Shown here: piece after piece, positions 1 to 11,619 of the stretch
How the letters are laid out: the number at the start of each line of letters is the position of its first letter
How positions within the stretch are numbered: the stretch's first letter is position 1
Origin: Gonapodya sp. JEL0774
Lineage: Eukaryota > Monoblepharomycota > Monoblepharidomycetes > Monoblepharidales > Gonapodyaceae
Reading direction: 5' to 3'
Assembly (NCBI GenBank): GCA_027604505.1
Contig: JADIIX010000148.1
Coordinates: 1-53,620, forward strand
DNA length: 53,620 bases
Notes under the pieces: generated by a model
Databases searched by the model: none
Told to the model about the DNA's origin: nothing
Seen by the model: only the letters and a program-made list of their open reading frames with translations
Program-made: the position numbers and the translations under genes

Positions 1-2036
1 ATCATCTTATTCTTTCTTACAGAAATCAAATAACTTCAACAGGTGGAGTGTACGATGTCACTTCAGGGCAATGGACCTCGCCACGTTCTTGGGCAACGAA
101 CACGAACTGGATCAACGACAACTTAGCTTCCATAGTCTTGCAGTAAGTTTGGAGTTGCTACCTCCCACAATACTGGCTCTTTTCATGTGGTGTTGGATTT
201 CGGATTTTAGATCTTCAAATCCTATGACATCTACCATCACCGCCGTTGCAACCACCGGTACCACTGCTTCTGCCCAGCTTGAATTTACTACCGTCTCTTC
301 AACGGATGTTTCTATTACATTTACAACTTTTGAAACGACCACGTCAGTCATGCAAAGAAGTTCCACAATTACTCAGTCTGCTGAAACATCAGGTTCGACT
401 ACTACTTCAATAAACGAACCAGTGGAGACTACGGGCAGTTCAAGCTTGTCTACTAGCTCGAATGTGTTTAATATTTCGTCTACGGCGACTACCTCTGTTT
501 TGCCATTCTATACAACATTCACTTCAGAAAGTACCACCATGACACCTCAGCAAACGTCTGTGGAAACTGCCCCACCAGAAACTTCTCAGTACTCCACCAC
601 GTTTGTCTTGTCGACAGTTCCTCTTGACACCCACACTACATCTGGGACCACTGACCACACGTCCAGCACAAAATTGATTTCCACAACCGAGCTGAGCCTC
701 ACGAGAGTGTGAGTCAGCCTTCTGTTAGACTGCACGCACCTGTTTTGATATCGATCACTTGGCTGTGTAGCTCAACGAGTGCTGCCACCACATCGAAGAC
801 GGGAATCACGTAAGCAGTGTCTGATGGTGCTTTGTGGAGCACATGGAGCTATGTTTTAATTCAAGGGATGGAAACACAACCTCCAGGACCAAATCAGTCA
901 CGCGAACGACGACAAAAACGCCCGCTTATTCCAGCACCTCCACAAAAGGGCTGCGTACGAGCTCCACTGCGCGGAAGACTTCGAGCAGGAGTACAAGCAC
1001 GACAACTTCGAAATCGAAAACTAAAAGTGCGACCACATCGGGGACGAGAACTACGACGTAAGTGCCCCGTTGGTAGAGCACCATGGCCTCCCGCACCAGT
1101 TTGCAATTTTCCCTGTCTGTAGGAGAAAATCTACATCTACTACCACTCGCACCAGCGCTAAACGAACGACTAGTGTGACGTGGGTACTAAATGTACCCAT
1201 CACGATTTGAAACGCAAATTCTACCAACCCCGCATGTTGTAGTCGAACCCGCACGAAAACTCTCACTACCACTCAGAAGAGAACTTGTGACAGCATTTAT
1301 GCCGCACACAGTCATGGTGCTCCCATGTCTGCGCAAGACTTTTTGGACTGGGAGCAATGGCGATGCTCGATCTGTAAGCTTGCCTGACCAACACCGGAAC
1401 CTCAATTGTATGCTAACACCGGTCAAACACCAGGGTTCCCTTACGGTATCGGGAAACGATCATGCGACACAATCCACGATTGCTTTATGGCAGGATCCCC
1501 GATGGTCGATGCAGATTTCAAGGACTGGAAAGCCTGGTATGCTTGGGCTTTCTTTCTCGGACCGCCATAACTGCTGACCAAACTCCGATTTGCGCGTGCT
1601 GTTATTAAGGTCTTGTCAAACGTGTAGGTTTATTTGAGCTACTTTCTCACTGTTACTTTGAACTGAATTGTTCACCTACAGGGTTCCCTGGAGGCATTGT
1701 GAAGACTTGTGATTCGATCTATTTCGCGTACAACTCCGGTGTTCTCATGACTGTCGAGGACTATCTCAACTGGGAAAGCTGGTGCGTTGCTTTGACTGTG
1801 TATCCCTTGACAGGAACATTCCGGACCTAGGAGGTATTCACCCGGTTCCTTGCTTCGGTACCCTCACACAACTACAGGAGCTGCAAAACATGTAAGTTTC
1901 TATCCGACTTTGACTTACTTCCTCTCCAGCAACTCATTCAATTAACTATTTAACAGGGTACCCTCGTGGGATCTCCTGTGGTGGCAACTGGCAGTGCCAG
2001 AGTGATCGCTGTCTCGGAGGTCGTTGCGTTGCTTGA
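1..2036 (+). CDS. Secreted Ser/Thr-rich protein with C-terminal tandem Cys/Trp modules (5' end missing)
   Basis: Partial gene entering from the left edge. Exons read as 23-142, 211-708, 771-809, 866-1057, 1123-1179, 1243-1373, 1434-1536, 1610-1623, 1682-1781, 1878-1891 and 1957-2036, all with GT-AG introns and consistent phases to the TGA at 2034-2036. The first exon (GGVYDVTSGQW...NWINDNLASIVLQ) looks like the end of a folded domain that I do not recognise. It is followed by a long Ser/Thr-rich, probably O-glycosylated linker; exons 771-809, 866-1057 and 1123-1179 are all multiples of three and phase 2. Then come three copies of a Cys/Trp module (see the repeat entry) and a Cys-rich tail (GISCGGNWQCQSDRCLGG). 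The same module ends the GH5 gene at 11620-14237. A cell-wall or substrate-binding extracellular role is inference. Confidence 0.75.
1610..1623 (+). other. 14-nt micro-exon of module 2
   Basis: GTCTTGTCAAACGT, preceded by an AG (ttattaag) and followed by gtaggt. Joined to TG of the upstream exon and GG of the downstream exon it reads W-S-C-Q-T-W. It converts phase 2 to phase 1, exactly what the next exon (starting GG-TTC) needs. Confidence 0.75.
1878..1891 (+). other. 14-nt micro-exon of module 3
   Basis: GAGCTGCAAAACAT, between an acceptor (actacag) and a consensus donor (gtaagt). It reads W-S-C-K-T-W across both junctions and restores phase for the last exon (YPRGISCGGN...), which ends at the stop. 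Confidence 0.8.
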
Positions 2037-2836
2037 AGAACAATAACTTTACCCTAGAGTTCGTAAATCATACTTGACTGAATGGAGATCAACAAAAATG
2101 ATGTAGTACGGTTTAAAATATGGGGATCAATACATAAGAGAGAGAGGCATTTCGCCTTCCAAGTTCACCTTGTGTGCTTGTAACCGAATGTAATTCACTC
2201 CTGGAACGCTTTCCGTGTGGTCACTCACGCTTGGAGCGAACATGGAATGTGTAATGCTTTACGTTGACTTGTTTATACCTTCTAATGGAAAGCTCAAATC
2301 CATCCGTACAGTAAAATCTCAATAATGCGTAGTTCAATATATGTTCCACTCATATGAATGAGACTACACCATAAGGAGCATTAGGATCAGGGACAGTAAA
2401 AGGAATTGAGATGCTAGTTGTCGATGATGTCCAAGTATAAATGAGTACAAAGAACAAACCGCCGACGGATCGATCACTAAATGACATAGCACAAGAGCAC
2501 ACTAGCACACTACAAGATAGAAATAAAGGAAAGTACCACGCACCACACGCTCCGCTAAAAATAGAATTGGCCACCCCAAATACCGCAAACTCCACCGCTT
2601 ACTAGCTCCCTGGCCTCCTCAACCCACCACTCTCACCACTTCCCCCCACCCCACCAACTCCCGCCTTCTACACGTGCGTCTGCCACCCCCCCACCCCCGC
2701 CCTCACCCCAACTCCTCAGCTTTCCATTTTCTCATTTGTCGTTTCTAAATAATCATGAACAGCATTCACACAACAGATTCGAAGCATGTTGTATTTGCCG
2801 TGATCTATGACACTATTACAGACATAAAATACTGAT
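2037..2836. other. Intergenic, nothing supported
   Basis: Convergent gene ends meet here. A short open frame at 2350-2595 on the minus strand has no recognisable domain and I do not call it. The stretch 2600-2720 is C-rich and of low complexity. Confidence 0.5.
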
Positions 2837-5202
2837 TCAACGAGACAATATACCTCCAATAAAAGCGCCCACCACTGCTGGCGACAGCGCAACAAACTGA
2901 GCAAGAATTGCCACATACCATCCTTGCCTCCACAGCGCCAACCATTCGTTCATGGTTCCATCTTTGGTCTTTGCACGCACGGAGAGTGGCGTGTAATTGA
3001 CTTTCGCCTGAGCCATGACTTCCCACGCGAGGAAAAACGTGCACAAGGCGACGATGGTGGTCTCGGAGTTTTCAAAAGTGGCATCCCACAGTTCCCCAAG
3101 CGCATCCTCGTAGCTTTTATCCTCTTTCAGGTGAGGGAAGTGCCCGCGGAGAACGTTTTCAGGATCCATGGGCACGTTCGGGAGCAGTTGACAGATCCCA
3201 GACAGAGACTCCACAAGTCCCAAGTAGCCTTTGCGGCCAACGCGCTCAACTTTCACTTTCTCGGCCATTCCAAGCTCTTGGTTACGCCACTTCATGAACC
3301 CTTCCAATAGATGTTTTTGTTCGGTAAAGAGATTCCGGTTGGCGAAAAGCACATATTCAGCGTGGACCAAGAGAAGGAGAATTGAGGACGAAAGTGGGTG
3401 GTAGAAATTTAAATCTTTAGAGAGACATTGGTCTGTCTGCTTTGTTTGCATGGCGATGGCGCCCATACCTGTGTTAAATATGTGGAGTACTCAATGGTGT
3501 CCTATCTGTTCGCCATTGGAAGTGCACACGATGAGACTCACTGTTTATCTGAATCACAGTTGAGGCCAATTCGCCGAGCACAGAAGAATCTGCAACATTC
3601 GAATGTAGCACGTTACGAGATACTCATGGAGTGTTTGGAGTGCATATTTAGATGCTTCGCTCGTATTAAACGCCGATACGTACTCACAGGAACCTCCCTG
3701 ACTTTCGTAGACCAAAGTTGACGTCGAAAGCCGTGACCCTGAGACACGGTGCATCCCTTGACCTATTGGTACCACTGACCGAGTTCGGTCAACGTTGGTA
3801 GCTGTCGCTGCTGGACCAGTGGCTAATTGCTGTGTTCCGCTCTGCACTGACGCGCGTTTGTTGCTCTCCTCCTCGGTGTCCCGTGCCATGACTGCCAACT
3901 GCAGTAAGTCGTGTGGATCCTTGGCCCCAGGTATAAGTGTTGCGCCAATGTGGCCACGCTCTTCGCCGTGCTCCGCTGCGTCCGGCTTAGCTCGGTCACT
4001 TTTGTCACCCGCAACATCACTGCACTCTGTCTTTTTCTCCAGAAGTACCGCTGAGTCGTCCAATGGTGGGTTTGCTTTGCAAAACCACTCCGCCAACTTG
4101 ACAATGTCGTCCTGCGGCATGACGTAGAGGTGGTAGGTTTCGATCACAGTCTTGCGTACAGCATGCTGGAGTTCCATGAAGTGTTTCCGTAGCGCTACCA
4201 TTTCCCCTTTGTGAAAGCCTTCCGTCAAGGCAGCTCGAAGGGCGATCAAGCTCGGAAAGTAGTGTTTAGCCTGGATGGCGAACTCAGAGGTGATCTTTGG
4301 GTGCCACACAGCGCCAATCCCACCACACAGACCGGTAGGTAAAAGGTAGGCAGTGCCCTCATTATGGTCCGTCCACAAGATGACCTGGACAAAACATAGT
4401 AAGTGCTCTCTCTCATAGAAAAAGTGACCACTTACGCCAACATCGGTGCTGTACCTTGTATCTCCCTCGATAACGGTGCACAGCTTGATCGTATGGATTG
4501 TGTCCAACAGCATGAAGAGCGTACACAAGTATCCCGACAATGTTTAGAACACACAGAGTATATGTGCGCACTTGCGCAGCACCTGATATGACACCCACGC
4601 CAGCCTAAACGAGGTCGGGGAAGAGCAAAATTTCAGTGAAGTTGCGCTGACCTGTAAAACACCATTCAACATACCATGAGCATCAAACCTGCAGTAACCA
4701 CAAACCATAGCGGCTTCAAGTTGGGGAACCAGCTCTTGTAGCCGTTGTGAGGGTCGTACTTCCACAGCAGCTCCCCGGCCTTGAGCCCACGCGTGTACGT
4801 GAGAGTTGCCCAGACCAGGAATGCGATAGAATGACATATGGCAATAATTGGTGTGTAGATTAGCACGGCCATACACTGCTGCCACCCTTGAGTGCACGCG
4901 GGAGTTGTCGGATCATCTGTTGAGGAAACAGATTGGTCCACTGGTATAAACAAAGCTGCCAAGATGACGATTAAGGTCCATACAAGCAGTATGGCGATTG
5001 TTGACGCGGCGACGAGGAGATCGGTGGATTGTTGCCAGGTTCCGGTGGTGAACCCCGAATCCAGGAGGGCACGGTGGACAGTGCCGAGGAGTGTGAGCGC
5101 GCCGAGAGATGCAGCAGCGTGGAGTGTCTGCGATGTATCGAAAGAAAATTGGGTGTCGTCGGGCATGGCGATCACTGAAGGGCTGTTTACGGGGGTAATC
5201 AT
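2837..5202 (-). CDS. Multi-pass membrane protein of unknown family
   Basis: Four exons fit in phase: 5202-4675, 4604-4455, 4384-3688 and 3468-2837, about 668 residues. Exon 1 has hydrophobic segments near residues 25-50, 65-90 and 105-130; more follow at the end of exon 1 and in exon 2 (LNIVGILVYAL). Exon 3 encodes a long soluble, charged region with no motif I know. Exon 4 has a mid hydrophobic stretch (SSSILLLLVH) and ends with a hydrophobic C-terminus (VVGAFIGGIL). The donor of exon 2 (gtacag) is weak, but the stronger gtaagt 14 nt downstream would lead to a stop, so this join is the least certain. The start could also be the second Met at 5166. I do not recognise the family; a polytopic plasma-membrane or organelle protein is all that can be said. 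Confidence 0.55.
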
Positions 5203-8200
5203 GGAGCAACCGGCCGGTGAGGGAGATCCAACTGTTTTTCAACCAAGCAACGAAGCAACGCACGATGAAAGAGCACTGTGTATTTGGATGGATGAATTAT
5301 GCTGTGAATCTTGGCTGAGACAGCTTATTTGCTCAGTTGGCCGAAGTCTTCTGGGGAATCCACAGCGAGCCACAGCAGGCGAGGCTGACCTTTGGCTGGC
5401 CGCCTAAACGACGACCACCGTGACAGTCACAAGCGATGTCGGAAACCTATCCGAATGGTTGAATGTAAGAATCCAAGTAATCTTCTTGTGCTCCAGTCGG
5501 ACGGTCGGGTCTTCATCTTCCTGGCTCTGCTAGGATAAGGGATAATTAGCGATTCATGCCCGTTGAAGATGAAATAGAAGGTGTGCGTGGGTGGGGCTTT
5601 AGGGGTGGTGGTGCGTGGGACTTCTTTGGCCGAGCGGGCTTCTTTGCCTGAGTGCCGCCTCAGAGATTTCACAGCAAATATATGAGTTCGCAGCAAGTGG
5701 ATGTATTGTGGGCAAGGGCACGTGTTCTTTGCGCAGAACAGCTGGCTGTGCACAATACATCCGATTGGGTTAATTTACGAATCTCATTTATAAGGTACTC
5801 ACATTGTTCTAATTCACTGTCTGTTCCTCCCCACCCCCCGCATCTATCCCATCCCTCATACACTCTTCTCGCCAACAACAACGGAAGCCACCACTCCCGT
5901 TTGTGCCTCTCACGTATCCTTCCTCGCGTCCGGCTGCCCGTTCTCGTTGCCTTTCGACGCCACTTCACCTTGTATGTTGGCCATCCTACATATCGGACCC
6001 GAAGGCAGAGTCCGTTACTCGGTATACTCGCCCTGAGCTAGTCCTTGCATGCCACTGCACCCTGTCGTGACGGCTTCTTGACGCTCCAAATCAGGGATGA
6101 ATTGCACTGGTAACTTTCTTCCACGTGATGTATGCTTTCTCGCTATAACTGTACATGTAGAACGTATTCAGTAACATTTGAGGTGTCTATGGCCGCCGAC
6201 CGAGACTCTGTGAGTTCTTGAGACAGTGACGGTAAAAGAGGTCCCGTTGAAAAGGTTTTCATTGGCTCATGTGCATGCAAGTGGCCGAAACACCACACAT
6301 CTCGGGGAGACCCTTATGCACGACACGGTCTACGCGTGCACTGCAGCTACTCTCCACTCCGTGTATGTGACAGTTTTCCTAGAAATAGAAACGTGTACAA
6401 ATCCGAAACAAGCCGCAGAACTTGGAGACTTGGACTTGGGGCTGAGGTCCCTTCCGACTGAAAACACCCGCCGAGAGACTCCCCGGGTCCGGCGGACGAT
6501 TCAACCCTGCGACCGATGAGTTCCGACCGCGGGGGCAACCCACTCCGACCGAGCACCCCCATCCGTAAGAATCCCACGACCCCACGACGACGAGGATACT
6601 CGGCCCTGCGAATGCCGAGTGCTGCTGCTGCTGATTCTGCTGAGCGAGTGGTCGAGGAATGCGCGAGGTGGGCGTGTTCCTGCCAAGTGCACTCAACATG
6701 TGCCTCGGGTCATCGCCCGCCACCTGACCGTCTCAATTCGGCAACGGCACCGCCTGTATATATAAGTTCACTGCCACGCTCAGCGGCGATTCGCGCTGGA
6801 CAGGTTCGTTGGGAAATATTCGGTTTGAAATAGTTGATTATAAAATTCCACTGCGTGTCTTGCCTGGTGCACGGACACCGAACAAAGAAGTGCCAAATTT
6901 GAAAATGTAGACAACCAGTTCGGCAGTTCTGTTGCTTCAGAGCGTGATTTGGTGTGGTGAAACGGCAACCTCCAAGACTTCCGAGGTTGCTGCCAAAAAT
7001 GAAAGACATCAAGATTTGATTGAGAGAGCAAATAATATTTTTGGAGAGCCTCCAAAGTTGTGGAACTGAGTAAGTGTTCCTCACTGCCAGCTTGCCTGCT
7101 GTTGAAGGGGAGATGCCGTGAGTGACCATCCAAATGTGACAAGCGAGGAGAGGGTGAGGACGGACAAGGAGGGAAAAGGACGCCTGAGAAACGGAATGGG
7201 AGAGGCCACTGTTCATGGGTGGGTAACGCAGAAAGGATGGTGTGTTGTCAGGGTAGTGGGACGGTTTCCGTCAGTGTGCGACGGTAAAGGTGTTCACGGA
7301 ACGGAGTGGGGCATCCAGGGTACTAAGAGCAAAGAGTGTCCGACACATGCAGCTCCAGGTTTACATCAAGATGCGTTTGGACAAGGCGATGACCCCGCAG
7401 ACTAGACGTGGCGGGAAATCGGTCGATTGGCGACAGCCTCCGCTTCCCATCATCACACTCTTCCAAGTCCATCTTCCCATCTTACCCAATTGTCGAAGCT
7501 CCTTCCGCTCGAGCTATTCCGAGTTCGACTTCTCCCCTGCACACGAGACAACCGTCTCGCACTCCAGTCCCAGTTTCCCACCATTGGAGCAAACGCCACT
7601 CGTTACCATGCACGACACTGAGCCCCAGCGATGCCTGCTTTCTCTTCAATCACCTTCTCATCCCCGAACGCACCTGCGCAGCGGGAAGCCTCCACCGCAC
7701 TGTGTTCCTGTTCGCGTCTCTGACACTGGAACTCGCTCCAAACACGATGGCGAGTCCGAGGAAGAAGGTGTGAAGAGAGGCGGGAGGAGCGTCAAATTTT
7801 TGGGTGAGTGGGCGTCGGAGGGAACAGGTACGAGACGGAGGGGGGGAGGTGTTAGAACGGACTAGAATGGGAGAACAACGGGGTACAAATAAACCTGGTC
7901 AAACTAGAATGAGAACGGAAAAAGCGTAAACGAAGACGGAAATGAGTGGACGGGTCATTGCCGTGGCTGCCAGTGTGAGTCTCCGAGGCCCCGAGGGACA
8001 ATCTCACGGCGAGTGACACAAGATTGCTGCTGATGTTCCACCAAACTTGGTTCCACGCAAGACTGAAGGACACAATGCCCGTACACTGCTCAATTTCCAA
8101 TAGGTGCGCTTGCCCTACATATTGCCAAGGACACAAGTGGGATTGTTGTCTCCCACCAATATGTACCAGTACCACATCAGAGAGTTTGTGAGGATACGTC

Positions 8201-8653
8201 TTACATATTTCCACTGATCTCGACCTTCTGAATATTGTTAGAAGACCTTTCCGAGAGGAACAGTCTTTCAATCTGAATTTATTGGTACCATGTATGTAGC
8301 TACAACCCAGTGCCAAGACAAGGTTCAGGCACCCGGTGAGCTCAGAATCGTAGATTGCTTATTCGTTTTATGCTATTGTCAATTTTAGAATGAATCCGCC
8401 GTCTTTATATCCGCCACGACACCAGCCTCCGAACCCTTCCGCCGCCAATTTCAAAAACTGTGCACATGAAATCCCCTTCAGATTGGTCTGGCTTATGTCG
8501 TTTCACGATGTGCTGTGTTGGCAGTGTTCAAATGTGAACCATAACTGAGCCAACCGGCAATATTGATCTCGAGGATCTGGCGTTACCTTGAAAATCCCGC
8601 CGTGGCCTCAGAAGATGGCCAGTCGTAATCAATGTCTGTTTGAGGATGGCAAG
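5203..8653. other. Long gene-free stretch
   Basis: About 3.4 kb between the starts of two divergent genes. Open frames such as 5652-6041 (+), 6226-6519 (+), 6710-7216 (-) and 7290-7865 (+) have no domain, no signal peptide and no convincing exon partners, so I call none. Pyrimidine-rich tracts lie near 5820-5870 and 7440-7560. Promoters of both flanking genes should lie here, but I see no distinctive element I can defend. Confidence 0.5.
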
Positions 8654-11169
8654 ATGGCTCGCTCTGCATCTCTGCTAATCGGCACCGTGGCAGCAGTTCT
8701 CGCTGTCACCGTTCCTCGGCATGTGTGGGCCCAATCACTGGCCGATGACTGTGCGTTCATCGAGAAGATGTTCACACAATCAGGTGTTACCATTCCTTGG
8801 ACTGTCGGACAATGTTGTGACTATAGTGGAGATCTCAATGCCATCCAGTGTTTTCTGGGACGCGTGGTCTCCATAGCCTTCCTGTCCGTTGGACTGAGTG
8901 GCTCCATCCCCGATCCGCGAGGATTGACATCCTTGAGGGTGCTTGACTTGTCGAGCAATTCATTGACGGGAACTCTACCTGACTTTTCCGGATTGAGCTC
9001 ACTTTCGACCCTTGAACTTCACAATAACGACATCACGGGCAACATTGACGGCAAGATTCCCTCCAACGTAAATCTATGCGTTCTCGTTTTCGATGGGGGC
9101 AGCACGGACAATCCAAATATGTACAGTTGTGCTGGAAACATTCCCGGCAGCTGCGCCAACGTGAAGAGGGGAGGAGCGGATTGTGGAGGTGGCGCTCCTG
9201 CCCCTCCTCCTCCCCCTGCCCCTGCCCCAGCACCTCCTCCCCCAGCACCCCCTGCACCTGTCCCAGCACCCCCTGCACCTGTGTCTGCGACACCGCCTGC
9301 GCCTGTGCCAGCGCCTGCTGTAACTGGCGGTTCTGTTTCCAGTACATCTACTGCACTCAGATCTTCATCCGGTATTCTAATCTCATCTATTGGCACAATC
9401 TCCGTTAAGCAAGGAGCTTCAGATAGCTTCATAAGTACATCATCAACTAAATCGCCGAGCACGCAATTAACCACGGGATTGGATTCTACGATGTCTACCA
9501 GAAGTATGCCTGGTACAGTTACTGTAACAATGTCCAACCTTTTGAGGAGTACCGCCACCGACACCGATGTTAGTTCACCTGCCAATCCAACTCAATCAGA
9601 GCCTGGGTCTGGATTTCCAGTTCCAGCCGTGGTTGGCACGGTTGTAGGTGCAGTCGTAGTGGTGATGGTGGCACTCGTGTCTTTTATTAGGTATGCGTCC
9701 TTCCTCCTTTCAGAACTGTCCTCGTGAGCATTTTTCAGATTTCCCGAATTTTGCAACATGACAATCAAGCTGGAAAAAGTACAACGCAACACCGGCTCAG
9801 CCACAAAAGGAGGGATCGATCAATCATTTCAACGGTGAGCTCTCCTTTTCGGATCTTGTGCAGATTATCCCGGCTCCCTGATGTGTAAACCCTCTCACTA
9901 CTTATGCCATTCAGCATGGTCGGCAAATTATCCGTCACATGTTCCTCCAGGGAACACTCTGTATGGTCCGCCGACGCCTCAAAGATACGCTCCAATTAGC
10001 TTTAACGGTTCCCAGTCTTTCCCGGTATACCCGTCGTACCCTGTCGGAGATCGCCCAGCTGGCCCTGTATACCCGTCACAGCGTGCCGGAGATCCCCCAG
10101 CAGAAACTCCAAGCAGGAGTGTGTCAGCGAGCGCAACGATCAGCAGTTCAGGCGTCACTGCTCAGAGAAGCACCGTGAGTTCACTGTTTGAACCGTGTGA
10201 TGAACTGCGGCGAGTTTCGCAGTCTTGTGTGGTTCCCAAGATTCTGATCGCGTTCACGTCACTGTGTGTATTTGTTACTTGATTCAGCCTCACGTGAGCC
10301 ATCTATTGCCTAGTTACTAAAAACCGCCGACTTACATCAATTGGTCTGTGTATGCGATCGGTAACTCAGTGGTTTTTCAGCTTCGTATCAAGCTCTCAAG
10401 GCCTCTCCAGCAGCTCGAGTGTGGACTATCCAGGAACTGAAACGCTTGCTGTAATGACCGACGTGGGTTCTACGTCCGTTCTTGGAGTTACATTTGAAAC
10501 CTGAACGAGCATGGGTACTTCCTCGAAGTTTACGCCGAGCAATGAAGATGAAATGCAAGTGCAAATCGGGGAGTACGTTCGAATCCGGACTTTGTTTGCG
10601 GACGGTGGGTCTTCTTACTTTGGAACGATAGCGAACGGTGACTTCAGATCACACTCCTCACTAAAACAATGTCGAACAATGAAACTAGGGTGGGCCATAG
10701 TCGAAAGACCGTCCACTAGGGAGTACGGCATGCTTCCCCTGTGAGTGCGTGGCTGCAATGACGGCCAAAAGTAAGATATTGAAAACCTACCTTCTTCTCG
10801 GAAACAGTGATTGTCTAGATATTCCCCGACCCACAATTGAAGGGTCATTCAAACGTCAAATCCAGAGCCGAAGGACGGAGTCCGCATCTCCTTTCGCTAT
10901 TGATGCTCTCCTCTCAGCACGGCAAGGTAATGGGACAATCATTCCCACCAACGTCGTAAGAAGTGACCATGTGAGCATAGCAAAGCCTCTACTTTTAAAC
11001 TCCACGGTAAAACTGTGTACTTTGAATGACCCATGTGGTTCTTCAGGTGCAGTCACTGCAGGCTTGGAGTCGTGATGTCCGAGGTCCTCCGCCTTCAGCG
11101 CCTGCCCCACTCAACTCTCGTACCGATTTTTACTCTGCAGCAGAAACACTTCCCACAGTACCTCGTTGA
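8654..11169 (+). CDS. LRR-transmembrane-SH3 protein, possibly disrupted
   Basis: Starts at 8654 with a signal peptide (MARSASLLIGTVAAVLAVTV), then an LRR domain (GLSGSIPD, LRVLDLSSNSLTGTLPDFSG, STLELHNNDITG), a Pro/Ala-rich stretch, a Ser/Thr-rich stalk and one TM segment (VVGTVVGAVVVVMVALVSFI) in exon 8654-9690. Exons 9770-9834 and 9915-10174 follow in phase with a basic then Pro-rich cytoplasmic tail. After 10381 a Ser-rich frame leads into an SH3 domain: PSNEDEMQV, IGEYVRIRTLF, ADG|W, YGMLPL, spread over exons ending at the DG (near 10605) and about 10671-10742, with further exons from about 10820 to the TGA at 11167-11169. An in-frame TGA at 10502-10504 precedes the SH3 part, and I could not find a phase-compatible join over 10175-10380. 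So either a small exon is missed or the gene is broken. Likely role: wall-to-cytoskeleton signalling (inference from architecture). Confidence 0.65.
10502..10504 (+). other. In-frame TGA upstream of the SH3 domain
   Basis: The Ser-rich frame beginning at 10382 (FVSSSQG...) and the SH3 frame (GTSSKFTPSNEDEM) are the same frame, interrupted by this stop. No GT-AG pair that I can see removes it. Confidence 0.6.
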
Positions 11170-11619
11170 TTTTATGTGATTATTTTATCCTAGACTCACA
11201 GCACCCTGGAATTACCGGACGCGATGTTACTTCGTGACTCATTGTTTTTATAGAACCGCAGCTGCACCCCGACACGTCATCGTACCCAGCTACAGATCGT
11301 TGTATCCGACCATAGTTGGGACAGTATTTCAATGTTAACAAATGTACTGTACTTCGTTTTGATGATCAACACAAAACGAAAACTATAAATAAACTTCACA
11401 GATGCGATCCACGTAGATCAACTACGCAACGCGCGTACAAGCGGCACATGTACTACTGTGCATGTTTCTCCGAAGGGCTATACCAGACGCCCGGTCCAGA
11501 CCGTTCTAGATACCACTCTCCTGGCTGCACGACTCGTACCAGACGAACCAATTGCACTGTGAACCATCTCAACCACCAACGCCATCTCTTCATGGACTTA
11601 ATCCACATTCTGTCAGCAA
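11170..11619. other. Short intergenic region between convergent genes
   Basis: Contains the 3' ends of the LRR-SH3 gene and the GH5 gene. An open frame at 11316-11627 (+) has no features and overlaps the GH5 terminal exon antisense; not called. Confidence 0.5.

Larger units (their letters stand above)
1243..1891 (+). repeat. Three tandem Cys/Trp modules, plus-strand gene
   Basis: Module 1 lies in exon 1243-1373 (motifs RTCDSIY, GAPMSAQDF, DWEQW, then RCSI). Module 2 is exon 1434-1536 (FPYGIG, SCDTIH, DADFKDWKAW) plus micro-exon 1610-1623. Module 3 is exon 1682-1781 (FPGGIV, TCDSIY, VEDYLNWESW) plus micro-exon 1878-1891. Shared pattern: W-[FY]-P-x-G-I, then C-D-x-I-[YH], a central Gly, an Asp, [DN]-W-x-x-W, and x-C-x-[TI] before the next W. 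Each module therefore carries two Cys and at least three Trp. In module 1 the short tail is not separated by an intron, which confirms how the other two must be joined. Confidence 0.8.

Noticed and set aside
1434-1781. Non-canonical acceptors (AGG) in the module array
   Set aside because: My first reading needed one base to be dropped at every junction; the 14-nt micro-exons explain the phase with normal GT-AG sites instead.
7290-7865. 191-codon open frame in the gene-free stretch
   Set aside because: No domain, mixed composition and overlapping open frames in two other frames; typical of chance in GC-balanced DNA.
9019-9585. Gly/Ala-rich minus-strand frame
   Set aside because: Mirror of the Pro/Ala repeat in the LRR gene.
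10565-10580. tRNA B-box-like GTTCGAATCC
   Set aside because: Sits inside the SH3 coding region and has no A-box or cloverleaf around it. A similar GGTTCGAGATCC near 23760 also lacks an A-box.
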